Notes under the pieces: generated by a model
What the model saw: the letters and a program-made list of their open reading frames with translations, nothing else
What the model was told of the DNA's origin: nothing
Database searches by the model: none
Program-made: the position numbers and the translations under genes
In this document: positions 9,490 to 18,617 of the stretch, in pieces
Layout: each line of letters opens with the position of its first letter
How positions within the stretch are numbered: the stretch's first letter is position 1
Assembly: GCA_963768025.1 (NCBI GenBank)
Contig: CAVYGM010000009.1
Coordinates: 1 to 64,000, forward strand
Length of the DNA: 64,000 nt
Reading direction: 5' to 3'
Source: CAVYGM01 sp963768025
Lineage (GTDB): Bacteria; Bacteroidota; Bacteroidia; Cytophagales; Spirosomataceae

Positions 9490-11160
9490 TTACCTAAACT
9501 CATAATCTACGCCCGATACCTGCGAAAGTAACGTCTGGGGGCCGTCCAGTATTTTGGCGCTTTGGCGGAGAGTAGGGGTTACGGGCGAGTTGGCTGCGAG
9601 GTACTCCTTCATAGCCTCATGCAGGGTATAATTCAGGGTTTTGGTGTTTTTTACCCCTTTCATCCGGCAGAGCACATCGTCCGGGTCGCCTTCGCGTTCG
9701 CAGGCTGAAAAGGAGTACGTTTTATTCAGATCAAGCGGTTCTCCACCAATCTCTACCTTTTGGACTTTTTTACCCATCGGTTCAAAGGCCTTGAATTCAA
9801 TCGTCATGCCCTTGAACCGGATCAACCATCCGCCAAACCGCCGGCTGGCATCTTTGGCAAATACATTCTCCAGCTCCTCTTCCAGCCATTCCCTGATTTG
9901 CTGGCCGGTGGCTTCACCCACCCGTACGGGCGAATCGACGGGGAGCATATCGAAGAGGTACCCTTCGGTAATGTGCACCAGTCCGTCTTTTTCAGGTATG
10001 CGGGGTGGACAAAACCGAAACCCATTCGAGATCACGACATCCGTTTTTACCTTCCACTTCAAGGCATCCACCACCATCGTATCCATGGTGTTTTCTACCA
10101 CAAAGTAGCGGTACAGCGGCACGGTGCTCTGGCCGATTTCCTTATAGATACTCTTCTGAAACGGCTTTTCGTGAACTGCTATTAGTTTGGCTATTTCGGG
10201 GTCGGCGGGGTACTTTTGAGGATCAACTTCAAGTAGTTGGTATTTCTCTCCGGTTATTTTGCCATTTTTAACGGTGAGGTCCAGACGGCCAATGAAAGAG
10301 CCGAAGGCACCGGGCTCTACCACCTTGGTGTATTTGCACCGAATGGGCTTGCGGATACGCTCGTGGGTATCGCCCCCAAAAATATAGTCTACGCCTTTGC
10401 AATCAGGGTGGTTGCCCAGGGCAATCTGCTGGGAAAGCCCCAGGTGCGACAACAGAATCACAAAGTCGCACTGCTCCTGTTCCCGAAGCACTTCCACGTA
10501 ATGTTTGAGGTTTTCCTCGGGTTTGGTGTAAATAATCCCCTTGCTATAAGCGGGCGATTGTCGCTTGGGTACCAGATGGTCTGTATAGCTCAGAAAGCCT
10601 ATCTTTACCCCAAGCATGTAGGCCGTATGGTAGGGCTGAAAAATCAACTCACCCTTCTGACCATCTCCCAGATCATGGAACATATTGGTGCAAATCTTAG
10701 GGGCGTGCAAAGCCCCCAGCAGTTTCTGCATCTGAGTTTTGTAGTACACCACCTCCCAGTTGCCCGGAATGTACAAATCGTAGTCAATCGTATTCAGAAT
10801 AGGTACGAGGGCTTCCCCTTGCGTTTTAACCGCAAGTTCGCTGCCCTGGTACATGTCGCCGGTATCAATCACAAACGTATGCGGATTCTCGCTCCGAATC
10901 TTATTGATCATGGTAGCCAGGTGGGCGTACCCTCCCGTTTTACGAAACACCGGCTGCTCATTCTCCCAGAACATTTCGTCGTGGGGGTGAATCTGGCAAT
11001 GAACATCCGTGGTCTGTAACAGCGTAATGGTGCCGTTTTTGGGTAGCTGGTCTAGTGGCTTTGCAGTAGCTTGATCACCAGAGCTATGACTAGCCGGCGA
11101 CAGGCCTATTCCTGCACCTGCCAGCAATCCTTTTTGAATGAATGATCTTCTTGAATCCAT
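9490..11160 (-). CDS. SoxB-like / 5'-nucleotidase family metallophosphoesterase, Tat-exported
   Basis: A two-domain protein of 556 residues. The N-terminus MDSRRSFIQKG has a twin-arginine Tat motif. The calcineurin-like domain shows TTDVHCQIHPHDE, VIDTGDMYQGSEL, PGNWEVVYY, LSHLGLSQQIA and GGDTHERI. The usual GNHE motif reads GNWE; a tryptophan in this motif is a trait I associate with the SoxB thiosulfohydrolase branch. The C-terminal domain (NGFRFCPPRIPEKD, GQQIREWLEEELENVF, GGEPLDLNKTYSFSACEREGDP) also looks more like SoxB than like nucleotidases. SoxB hydrolyses sulfate from the SoxY-bound thiosulfonate during thiosulfate oxidation in the periplasm. A DsrE-like protein is encoded directly upstream (77 bp gap, same strand), which supports a sulfur role. 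No soxXAYZ is in view. A nucleotidase function remains the alternative. Confidence 0.75.
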   Translation of the reverse strand: MDSRRSFIQKGLLAGAGIGLSPASHSSGDQATAKPLDQLPKNGTITLLQTTDVHCQIHPHDEMFWENEQPVFRKTGGYAHLATMINKIRSENPHTFVIDTGDMYQGSELAVKTQGEALVPILNTIDYDLYIPGNWEVVYYKTQMQKLLGALHAPKICTNMFHDLGDGQKGELIFQPYHTAYMLGVKIGFLSYTDHLVPKRQSPAYSKGIIYTKPEENLKHYVEVLREQEQCDFVILLSHLGLSQQIALGNHPDCKGVDYIFGGDTHERIRKPIRCKYTKVVEPGAFGSFIGRLDLTVKNGKITGEKYQLLEVDPQKYPADPEIAKLIAVHEKPFQKSIYKEIGQSTVPLYRYFVVENTMDTMVVDALKWKVKTDVVISNGFRFCPPRIPEKDGLVHITEGYLFDMLPVDSPVRVGEATGQQIREWLEEELENVFAKDASRRFGGWLIRFKGMTIEFKAFEPMGKKVQKVEIGGEPLDLNKTYSFSACEREGDPDDVLCRMKGVKNTKTLNYTLHEAMKEYLAANSPVTPTLRQSAKILDGPQTLLSQVSGVDYEFR

Positions 11161-11236
11161 GGGATAAGTCTTTGATGAAGTTATATCATTACGTGTGATA
11201 CAGTTATTTGAACCATGCCACGGGTATCCTACTATT

Positions 11237-11659
11237 TCAATGACCGGCCTTTATGTAGCTCCACCCTTCCTGCTGCTTTTTTACGAGCTCAGCAATGGCA
11301 GCCGGAACAAACGTAGCCGCCGGAATAAAATCCTTTTCCGTCAATTTGTAGCGTTTCATGGTATTGCGGCACACCGAAAACACCACCCCTTCTTTTTGCA
11401 GGGCGGCGATTTTATCTTCCATCATAGCCTCGCCCTTCTGCACCATGGTGAGGGCCTTGCCGTGCATCACGATCTCCACCGGTGTGCCGGGGAGTTCTTT
11501 CCAGAGGTTGCGGATTTGCCGGAGTATGGCCCCGTGGTCACTGGTATCGGCGCTGACCATATCCACCACCAGGCGGTATTTGGGGTTTTGGGCGGAGGCT
11601 TGTTTTCCCGTCAGGAAAAATGCGGCAAGGAAAAGAACGAAGATGAATGGCTTTTTCAT
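11237..11659 (-). CDS. DsrE/DsrF-like secreted protein
   Basis: 140 residues with signal peptide MKKPFIFVLFLAAFFLTGKQ and cleavage after ASA. The mature part (KYRLVVDMVSADTSDHGAILRQIRN, PVEIVMHGKALTMV, GVVFSVCRNTMKRY) follows the DsrE/F fold common to sulfur-relay proteins. The single cysteine in SVCRNTMK is at the position often used to carry sulfur in this family. The start at 11659 was chosen over an upstream in-frame ATG (11734) because it gives a clean signal peptide. It probably forms an operon with the SoxB-like gene downstream, suggesting periplasmic sulfur handling. Export of a DsrE-type domain is less common than a cytoplasmic location. Confidence 0.75.
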   Translation of the reverse strand: MKKPFIFVLFLAAFFLTGKQASAQNPKYRLVVDMVSADTSDHGAILRQIRNLWKELPGTPVEIVMHGKALTMVQKGEAMMEDKIAALQKEGVVFSVCRNTMKRYKLTEKDFIPAATFVPAAIAELVKKQQEGWSYIKAGH

Positions 11660-11774
11660 GGTACTGAATTGGTTTAGAAACGTTGGATACAATTTTTCAA
11701 AAATAAGTGCAAGTACTGTAAAGTTATGTAACAATCATCACAAAGAGCTATAAACCCAATTCGTCGAAAAGGAG

Positions 11775-11782
11775 TATATTTG
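11775..11782 (+). promoter_or_regulatory. Candidate -7 box for argH
   Basis: TATATTTG matches the Bacteroidota -7 consensus TAnnTTTG and lies about 160 bp before argH on its strand. No clear TTTG -33 box is seen at the expected distance. The rest of 11660-11941 shows no gene. Confidence 0.35.
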
Positions 11783-11941
11783 AACTCCGGCAGACAACGA
11801 ACAGTAGCTCTCACCTCCCAGGATGACCCTCCTTTTTCAGACCCTAGGCCGAAAGCTATCGGCCGATTGCTGCTACTTCCCGAAAACCTTTCGAACTTTG
11901 GCCTTCAGATAATCCGTTAAAAACTATACCCTGTTTGAATT

Positions 11942-13279
11942 TTGAAACTCTGGCAAAAAGAAAATACCGTTACGTCCGAAAAAATTGAACGCTTCACCGT
12001 TGGCCGCGACCGCGAACTGGATGTATACCTGGCCGAATTTGACGTGCTGGGCAACCTCGCTCACGCTACTATGTTGCAAACCATCGACCTTTTGACTGCG
12101 GACGAACTGGCTGATCTGAAAACGGAGCTGAAAATCATTTACGAGCAGATCCAGCAAGGTGAGTTTGTGATTGAAGATGGTGTAGAGGATGTACACTCGC
12201 AGGTAGAACTGATGCTTACGCGCAAGCTGGGCGATACCGGCAAGAAAATTCACAGCGGCCGCTCGCGCAACGATCAGGTGCTGGTAGACTTAAAGCTTTA
12301 CGTTCGCGACCGGCTGACGCAGGTAGTACAGGCTACCGAAAAACTGTTTACAGTACTTAACGCCCGCGCCGAACAGCACAAAGATGACCTGCTGCCCGGC
12401 TATACCCACCTGCAGATCGCCATGCCCTCGTCGTTTGGGCTGTGGTTTGGGGCCTACGCCGAGGGACTGATTGACGACGTAGTACAGCTCAACGCCGCCT
12501 ACCGCCTGGCCAACCGCAACCCGCTGGGCTCGGGGGCGGGTTACGGCTCGTCGTTTCCCCTGAACCGTACCCTCACCACCGAACTGCTGGGTTTTGAAGG
12601 CATGCACCATAACGTAGTGTATGCCCAGATGAGCCGCGGACGCACCGAACAGGCCGCCCTGACGGCCCTGGCTTCGCTGGCGGCTACGGTATCGCGGTTG
12701 GCCATGGACGTTTGCCTGTACAACAGCCAGAACTTCGGCTTCATCGTATTGCCCGACGACCTCACCACGGGTAGTAGCATCATGCCCCACAAGAAAAACC
12801 CCGACGTAGCCGAACTGCTCCGCGCCAAAACCAACCGCCTCAAAGCCCTGCCGATGGAAGTGACGCTGGTGTTGAGCAACCTACCCTCAGGCTACCACCG
12901 CGACATGCAGCTGCTGAAGGAAATCCTGATGCCGGCCTTTGAAGAAATGCTCGATTGTCTCGACATAGCGGCTTTCATGCTGGAACACATGCAGGTGAAA
13001 AGCAGCTTGCTGAATGAGGACAAGTACGATCTGCTGTTTAGCGTGGAGCGCGTAAACGAACTGGTGATGCAGGGGGTACCTTTCCGCGATGCCTACCGGC
13101 AGGTGGGTAAGGAAATAGGGGAGGGGACTTACACCGCCTCCCGCGACCTGAAACATACCCACGAAGGCAGCATCGGCAACCTCAATCTACCTGAAATAAC
13201 CCAGCGCATGCACAAGGAGTTGTCCCGTTTTGAGTTTGATAAAGTAAACAAAGCCGTAGAAAACCTTCTCAAAGCGTGA
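11942..13279 (+). CDS. argH: Argininosuccinate lyase
   Basis: Cytoplasmic enzyme that splits argininosuccinate into arginine and fumarate, the last step of arginine synthesis. 445 residues, the usual size. The family signature GSSIMPHKKNPD is present near residue 280, and the HSGRSRNDQV segment near residue 102 is typical. The start is TTG at 11942, giving MKLWQKENTVTSEKIERF; no ATG is better placed. The stop overlaps the next gene's GTG by four bases, so the two are translationally coupled although functionally unrelated. argB lies 10 kb away on the other strand; the other arg genes are not in the window. Confidence 0.95.
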   Translation: MKLWQKENTVTSEKIERFTVGRDRELDVYLAEFDVLGNLAHATMLQTIDLLTADELADLKTELKIIYEQIQQGEFVIEDGVEDVHSQVELMLTRKLGDTGKKIHSGRSRNDQVLVDLKLYVRDRLTQVVQATEKLFTVLNARAEQHKDDLLPGYTHLQIAMPSSFGLWFGAYAEGLIDDVVQLNAAYRLANRNPLGSGAGYGSSFPLNRTLTTELLGFEGMHHNVVYAQMSRGRTEQAALTALASLAATVSRLAMDVCLYNSQNFGFIVLPDDLTTGSSIMPHKKNPDVAELLRAKTNRLKALPMEVTLVLSNLPSGYHRDMQLLKEILMPAFEEMLDCLDIAAFMLEHMQVKSSLLNEDKYDLLFSVERVNELVMQGVPFRDAYRQVGKEIGEGTYTASRDLKHTHEGSIGNLNLPEITQRMHKELSRFEFDKVNKAVENLLKA

Positions 13280-14811
13280 TTCGAATTAGAACATTGTGGC
13301 TCAGTACCACGCTGGCGCTGGCGGGTCTGCTGGCTTATTGGTCGTGTGGTACCTCCGGACAGGAACCCAACGGAGAAGTACTGGCCCGTCAGTATTGTGG
13401 CGGCTGCCACCTGTTTCCTGAGCCTGCTTTGCTGGATAAAACAACCTGGGAGCAGAGCGTATTGCCCTACATGGCCCCTCGCTTGGGACTGCAAATGGCC
13501 GAAAATGACTCTGCCTTTTTTCAAAATTACGAAGAGCAACAGCGCATCGCTGAGCTGGGCGTTTTTCCGGACAAGCCGGTTGTGAGCCAGGAGCAGTGGT
13601 CGAGCATTGTAGCGTACTACGTCAGGAACGCTCCCGAAGCATTGTCGCGGGTACCACCCAGGGATACGCTATACCCGCTCAAAAACTTCAAGATAAGGAA
13701 TACCAAAGATCCCGTTGCAGCCACCGTTACGTCGGTCCGGTTTGATCCGTTCAGTCGGCAGATTTGGGTGAGCCAGCGGCCGGGAGGGGTATTTGTGTTA
13801 AACCAAAAATTAAGCTTGGTTGACTCGCTGTTCAACCCCGAAAGTCCTTTCTCCGATTTCCGGTCCAAAGAGGGGAGTAGTTGGGAGCTGTTGAGCATGG
13901 GTATCATGGACCCCAACGACGACGCCAAGGGAGCGCTGCTGTCTATCCGAAAAGAAAATGGCGGCTGGCGGGGCAAGCGACTGATCGGCAACCTGCAGCG
14001 CCCCGTACAGGCTACCTACGCCGATGTGAATGAAGATGGGCGGGAGGACGTGATTATCAGCGAGTACGGCAACTATACCGGCAAACTGGCCTGGTACGAG
14101 GCAACGCCTACCGATAGCATGAAGCAGCACATCATAGAAAACTGGCCGGGTGCTCGTATGACCTACTGGGAAGATTACAACGATGACGGACGAAAAGACC
14201 TGTGGGTACTTTGGGCGCAGGGCGATGAGCAAATAGCCGTGTACCTGAATGGTGGGAGGGGCAATTTTGCCAAGAAAATCCTGCTGCGGTTCCCGCCTTC
14301 CTACGGCTCGGGCTACATGGAATTGGTGGATTTTAATAAAGATGGAAAGCTGGATGTACTGTACGCCAATGGCGACAACGGCGACAAGTCCTACGCGCTA
14401 AAACCCTACCACGGAGTTCGTATTTTTATCAACAAAGGCAAGGACAAGTTCGAAGAAGAATTCTTCTACCCGCTCGACGGCGCTACGCAGGCCATCGCCC
14501 GCGACTTTGATCAGGATGGCGACCTGGACATTGCGGCCATTGCCTTCTTCCCCGATTTTAGCCTTGATCCCGTCCGGAGTTTTGTGTACTTTGAAAACAC
14601 AGGAAACAACAAGTTTACTCCCCGTACTTTCCCTGACCCCAACCGGGGCCGCTGGCTTACGATGGACGCCGCTGATGTGGATCAGGATGGTGACCTGGAT
14701 ATTCTGTTGGGTTCGTTCTACCTGGCCATCACACCTACGCCCAAAGCCTACCTCGAGCGCTGGAAAACCAGTGGGAAAGGAGTGGTGATTTTGGAAAACA
14801 CCTTACGATGA
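13276..14811 (+). CDS. Mono-heme cytochrome c / FG-GAP (VCBS) repeat lipoprotein-like protein
   Basis: 511 residues. An N-terminal hydrophobic signal (LWLSTTLALAGLLAYWSCG) could be lipidated at Cys-24. A cytochrome c motif CGGCH at residues 41-45 follows, within a short heme domain of about 100 residues. The rest is a beta-propeller-type series of FG-GAP/VCBS repeats with Asp-rich loops such as DVNEDGREDV, DYNDDGRKDL, DFNKDGKLDV, DFDQDGDLDI and DVDQDGDLDI, which bind calcium in relatives. GTG start, overlapping argH by 4 bp. A paralogue of the same architecture lies at 21361. The two flank the SusC/SusD genes in opposite orientation. Function unknown; surface electron transfer or substrate binding is speculation. 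Confidence 0.8.
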   Translation: MIRIRTLWLSTTLALAGLLAYWSCGTSGQEPNGEVLARQYCGGCHLFPEPALLDKTTWEQSVLPYMAPRLGLQMAENDSAFFQNYEEQQRIAELGVFPDKPVVSQEQWSSIVAYYVRNAPEALSRVPPRDTLYPLKNFKIRNTKDPVAATVTSVRFDPFSRQIWVSQRPGGVFVLNQKLSLVDSLFNPESPFSDFRSKEGSSWELLSMGIMDPNDDAKGALLSIRKENGGWRGKRLIGNLQRPVQATYADVNEDGREDVIISEYGNYTGKLAWYEATPTDSMKQHIIENWPGARMTYWEDYNDDGRKDLWVLWAQGDEQIAVYLNGGRGNFAKKILLRFPPSYGSGYMELVDFNKDGKLDVLYANGDNGDKSYALKPYHGVRIFINKGKDKFEEEFFYPLDGATQAIARDFDQDGDLDIAAIAFFPDFSLDPVRSFVYFENTGNNKFTPRTFPDPNRGRWLTMDAADVDQDGDLDILLGSFYLAITPTPKAYLERWKTSGKGVVILENTLR

Positions 14812-15270
14812 TTTTCGAGATTATTGCTCAAAGCACCGTTGCTATTTATCAACGAAAAGCTTAATTTTATACAAGAAAGGCCCGGCTACATCAGGTTTAT
14901 CAGGAGGATAATTCTGACGCAGCCGCGGATTGTACTAATTCTGGGCTTAATTGAAACGTTTACGGGTTAGAGTGATTGACAGGGCAGCCTGACGGATTCC
15001 ATCTAGATTCATGAATCGACTCCTGGATGGGCCATAGTAAGCACTTTTATCAATTACCGGTCCTCAAACATCGGTTATCATGGAACTAGTCCTACCTGAA
15101 CTCTTGCAGAATTCAATAAAACACTGACTGATAGTTAGTTCCTATGAGGGAATTAATTGGCTGCATTTATTAATTTATTTTAATAAATGCAGGGATAATT
15201 AAATTTAATTTATTACTATTGCTGTGCGATTGTTAATTATCTTAATTATAACTTCTAAATTCAATAGCTT
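14812..15270 (+). promoter_or_regulatory. susC upstream region with a 13-bp inverted repeat
   Basis: 459 bp without a gene, becoming AT-rich toward susC. A perfect inverted repeat CTGCATTTATTAA (15161-15173) with complement at 15180-15192 and a 6-base loop lies about 80 bp before the susC start. It could be an operator or an mRNA leader hairpin. Nothing else recognisable was found in the first 340 bp. Confidence 0.45.
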
Positions 15271-18200
15271 ATGGTCAAAAGTTTATTCAGGCTTCTAGTC
15301 TTACTGCTTGTAGCTAGCGCTCCTGTTTTCGCTCAAACGATAACAGGAAAGGTAACCTCGGCGTCCAATGGCGATGCATTGCCGGGCGTTTCGATCCTCG
15401 TGAAAGGAACCACGAGGGGTACTTCAACGGATGGCGGAGGAAATTTTTCCATACCCGCCTCCTCCAGCTCCAAGCTGGTATTCTCATACATTGGTTATAA
15501 ATCCCTGGAAGTAGACGTGGCCAATCGCTCAACGATTGATGTTGCCATGGAAGAAGACGCTTCACAATTGAATGAAGTAGTCATAACCGCCCTTGGTATC
15601 CCTAAGGAACAACGTTCCTTAGGGTATGCTACCGCTACGGTAAACAGCGAGGCGATTGTGAAAACGGCCACGCCCAACTTCGCCACGGCCTTGTACGGTA
15701 AAGCTCCTGGTGTAACGATTTCTGCCACACCCGGCGGCGCCACGAGTGGGGTGAGTATCAGCATCCGCGGTTTTAGCTCCATTTCGGGCAACACCCAACC
15801 GCTGATTGTACTGGATGGTATTCCCATTCGGAACGGTGAGTCCAGAAATACGAATTACTGGGGCGACCAGCGTATCCGGGGCAATGGTCTTCTGGATCTG
15901 AACCCAGCGGATATTGAGAGCATATCCGTGCTGAAAGGTGCTTCGGCTGCGGCTTTGTATGGCTCAGAAGCCGTGAATGGGGTACTGCTTGTTACTACCA
16001 AGTCAGGCAAAGGAAAAAAAGGCATTGGCGTAGATTTTAGCGCCAGCTATAATGTGGACAAAATTGCGTATCTGCCACGTTACCAGAATGTAAGAGGCCC
16101 TGGATATCCGCTGAATTATAATAATGGCGGTCAGGATGCCGCCGGATTTATCTACTACGATACCAACGGCGATGGTACCAAAGAAACCAGGGGCCTACTG
16201 GGAACTAGTGTAAACTTTGGCCCTAAATTTGACGGGCAGCCTGTGATGTCATGGGATGGCAACATCCGACCCTACGTGGCTTCCAATAACAGCTACGCGG
16301 ACTTGTTTGAGGATGCGAGCAGCTCCAATGTCAATCTCTCCATTTCAAAAGCAACCGACAATTCCAACCTGCGTTTCTCTTTTACGCGTCAGGACAACGG
16401 CATGATCAGCTACGGTGCCAAGAACAGCAAGAACATCGCTAACCTGAATGCGAGCTTTAACCTGAGCAGTAAGCTGAGAACGGATTTGATGGTGAATTAT
16501 GTGAACCAGTACACGCACAATCGTCCGTTCATGGTGGATCGTATGATCAACAATTTTACGGGGATGATGGACCGGTTTGAGTCGGCCGATTGGTATAACG
16601 AAAGGTACCAGACGAGTCAGGGATACAGGTTTGTAAATGGTGCCAATACGCAGAGCCTCACCCCCAACGAAAACATTCGTTACAATGGCTTCAAAGGCGA
16701 TATTGCCGATTATGTATGGAATGTTAGAAAAAATACCTACAACGAATACAGCGACCGCGTCATTGCCAGTATTACGCAACACTGGCAGATAACGGACGAG
16801 CTGAAGCTCAGAGGCCGTATTGCCACGGACCTTACCTCCGAGCGGATTGAAGGCGAGAATTACAGCACGGTTCCTCTTGCATTCAACTATTCGGGTGGGT
16901 TCAGTATGAATAATAATCTTTATAACAATGTATACGGCGACGTTCTGTTGACCTATACAAAGGTACTTACGCCGGATATTACAGTTTCGGTCCTGGGAGG
17001 CTATAACGCCAACCGGCAGTTGAACACAAACCTGAGCCGGAGCACCAATGGTGGCCTGAGCACCGAGAACTTTTTTGACCTGGCAGCTTCGGTGAATGTT
17101 GCGAACGGTGGTCAAAGGCGTGATCGGTCCCTCAGAGATGCCTACCTGGGAACGGTCAATTTTGATTATAAGAATCTGTTCTTTGTAGAGGGTACGATCC
17201 GGAGAGACCGCACCTCTACGCTGGCAAAAGGGAACAATGCTTTTGTGTATCCTTCGGTCAACGCGAGTTTCATATTCAGCGATGCCTTCAGTCTGCCCTC
17301 GTTTTTTAGCTTTGGTAAACTGAGAGGTTCCTGGGGTATTGTGGGTAACTATCCTCCTATTTATAGCGCCAATAATGCGTACAACCAGGGATCGCTGGGT
17401 ATTCAGCAAGCAGGGGGACAGTCGGTGCTATATACTAACATCAGTTCCTCGTATGGTAATGACAAAATTCGCCCTGAGCAGAAGCATGAGCTAGAATTCG
17501 GCCTTGAAACCAAGTTTTATAACAACCGGATCGGCCTGGATATCTCCTACTACAATGCCCAGATCGTTGATCAGATTTTGCCCCTCACCATTGCGGCTAC
17601 CTCGGGTGCCCGTTCCATTCTGGCCAATATTGGTACGCTACGCAACCAGGGGGTCGAAGTTGCTTTCAATGCTACTCCGATCAAAGGCACTAGCCTGAAT
17701 GACTTTAATTGGGATCTAATCTTAAACGTGGCCAAAAACACCAATAAGGTTGAAAAGCTGGCCAATAACTCCACCGAGTTACTCCACGCGGACTACGACG
17801 GAAACGCCGCTCAGCTACGCTCCGTAGTAGGGCGCCCGATGGGTGATATTTATGCGCACGGAGTGCTGACCAACGCTCAGGGTCAGAAAATTGTCGGTCC
17901 CAATGGCTTGTACCAACTCGACGCGGCCAACTGGATTAAGGTAGGTAATGCCATGCCCAAAGTAACCGGAGGCTTGCTCAACAGCGTTAGCTACCGGGGA
18001 TTTACACTGGATGTTGTGACGGATTTCAGAATCGGTGGCCACATCATGCCAACGGGTATTAACTGGATGACCTCCCGCGGATTGACGGAAGAAAGCCTTA
18101 CCAACATGGATGCCGAACACGGAGGCTTATCCTACTACGTAACTGCCGCCGGGAAAGGGATACAGACAACCGCCGCGGCTGGCCCGAACGGCGAACCTGT

Positions 18201-18597
18201 ATACCACGATGGTATGCTCATGGAGGGCGTTACGACCACAGGCGAAGCGAATACCAACGTAATTTCGCAGGCGGTTTACTATAATAGTACCTACAACTGG
18301 GGTGGCCCGCAGTACAGTAGCTCACGCTATGAGTTGTACGTGAAGGAAAACACCTTCATTAAGCTCAGGGAGCTGTCCCTTGCCTACCGCTTGCCTTCGT
18401 TTATCGCCAGCAAACTCGGTGCTCAAAATATCTCCCTGTCTGTTTTCGGCCGCAACCTGTTCTTCTTTTACCGGACCATCAAAGATCTGGATGCGGAGCA
18501 GACCAGTACCAGTACGCGCTGGTTTGAGAACGTGAACAACGCCGGCACTAACCCTTCTTTCCGGACAGTGGGTGGCATGATTCGCGCAAGCTTCTAA
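15271..18597 (+). CDS. SusC/RagA family TonB-dependent outer-membrane transporter
   Basis: 1108 residues. The signal peptide MVKSLFRLLVLLLVASAPVFA is followed by a carboxypeptidase-D-like regulatory domain (ITGKVTSASNGDALPGVSI, residues about 23-100). The plug (LNEVVITALGIPKEQRSLGYA; SISIRGFSS; SISVLKGASAAALYGSEAVNG) and the 22-strand barrel end in GTNPSFRTVGGMIRASF with terminal Phe. It imports large ligands, usually glycans or peptides, together with the SusD-like lipoprotein encoded 20 bp downstream. No N-terminal anti-sigma interaction (STN) domain is present, so it is probably not controlled by an ECF/FecR pair. The ligand cannot be told from sequence. Confidence 0.95.
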   Translation: MVKSLFRLLVLLLVASAPVFAQTITGKVTSASNGDALPGVSILVKGTTRGTSTDGGGNFSIPASSSSKLVFSYIGYKSLEVDVANRSTIDVAMEEDASQLNEVVITALGIPKEQRSLGYATATVNSEAIVKTATPNFATALYGKAPGVTISATPGGATSGVSISIRGFSSISGNTQPLIVLDGIPIRNGESRNTNYWGDQRIRGNGLLDLNPADIESISVLKGASAAALYGSEAVNGVLLVTTKSGKGKKGIGVDFSASYNVDKIAYLPRYQNVRGPGYPLNYNNGGQDAAGFIYYDTNGDGTKETRGLLGTSVNFGPKFDGQPVMSWDGNIRPYVASNNSYADLFEDASSSNVNLSISKATDNSNLRFSFTRQDNGMISYGAKNSKNIANLNASFNLSSKLRTDLMVNYVNQYTHNRPFMVDRMINNFTGMMDRFESADWYNERYQTSQGYRFVNGANTQSLTPNENIRYNGFKGDIADYVWNVRKNTYNEYSDRVIASITQHWQITDELKLRGRIATDLTSERIEGENYSTVPLAFNYSGGFSMNNNLYNNVYGDVLLTYTKVLTPDITVSVLGGYNANRQLNTNLSRSTNGGLSTENFFDLAASVNVANGGQRRDRSLRDAYLGTVNFDYKNLFFVEGTIRRDRTSTLAKGNNAFVYPSVNASFIFSDAFSLPSFFSFGKLRGSWGIVGNYPPIYSANNAYNQGSLGIQQAGGQSVLYTNISSSYGNDKIRPEQKHELEFGLETKFYNNRIGLDISYYNAQIVDQILPLTIAATSGARSILANIGTLRNQGVEVAFNATPIKGTSLNDFNWDLILNVAKNTNKVEKLANNSTELLHADYDGNAAQLRSVVGRPMGDIYAHGVLTNAQGQKIVGPNGLYQLDAANWIKVGNAMPKVTGGLLNSVSYRGFTLDVVTDFRIGGHIMPTGINWMTSRGLTEESLTNMDAEHGGLSYYVTAAGKGIQTTAAAGPNGEPVYHDGMLMEGVTTTGEANTNVISQAVYYNSTYNWGGPQYSSSRYELYVKENTFIKLRELSLAYRLPSFIASKLGAQNISLSVFGRNLFFFYRTIKDLDAEQTSTSTRWFENVNNAGTNPSFRTVGGMIRASF

Positions 18598-18617
18598 TCT
18601 ATAACCTTATCTAGACA

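Noticed and set aside
16345..17409. 354-codon minus-strand frame inside susC
   Set aside because: Lies entirely within the SusC coding sequence, with no domain pattern of its own.
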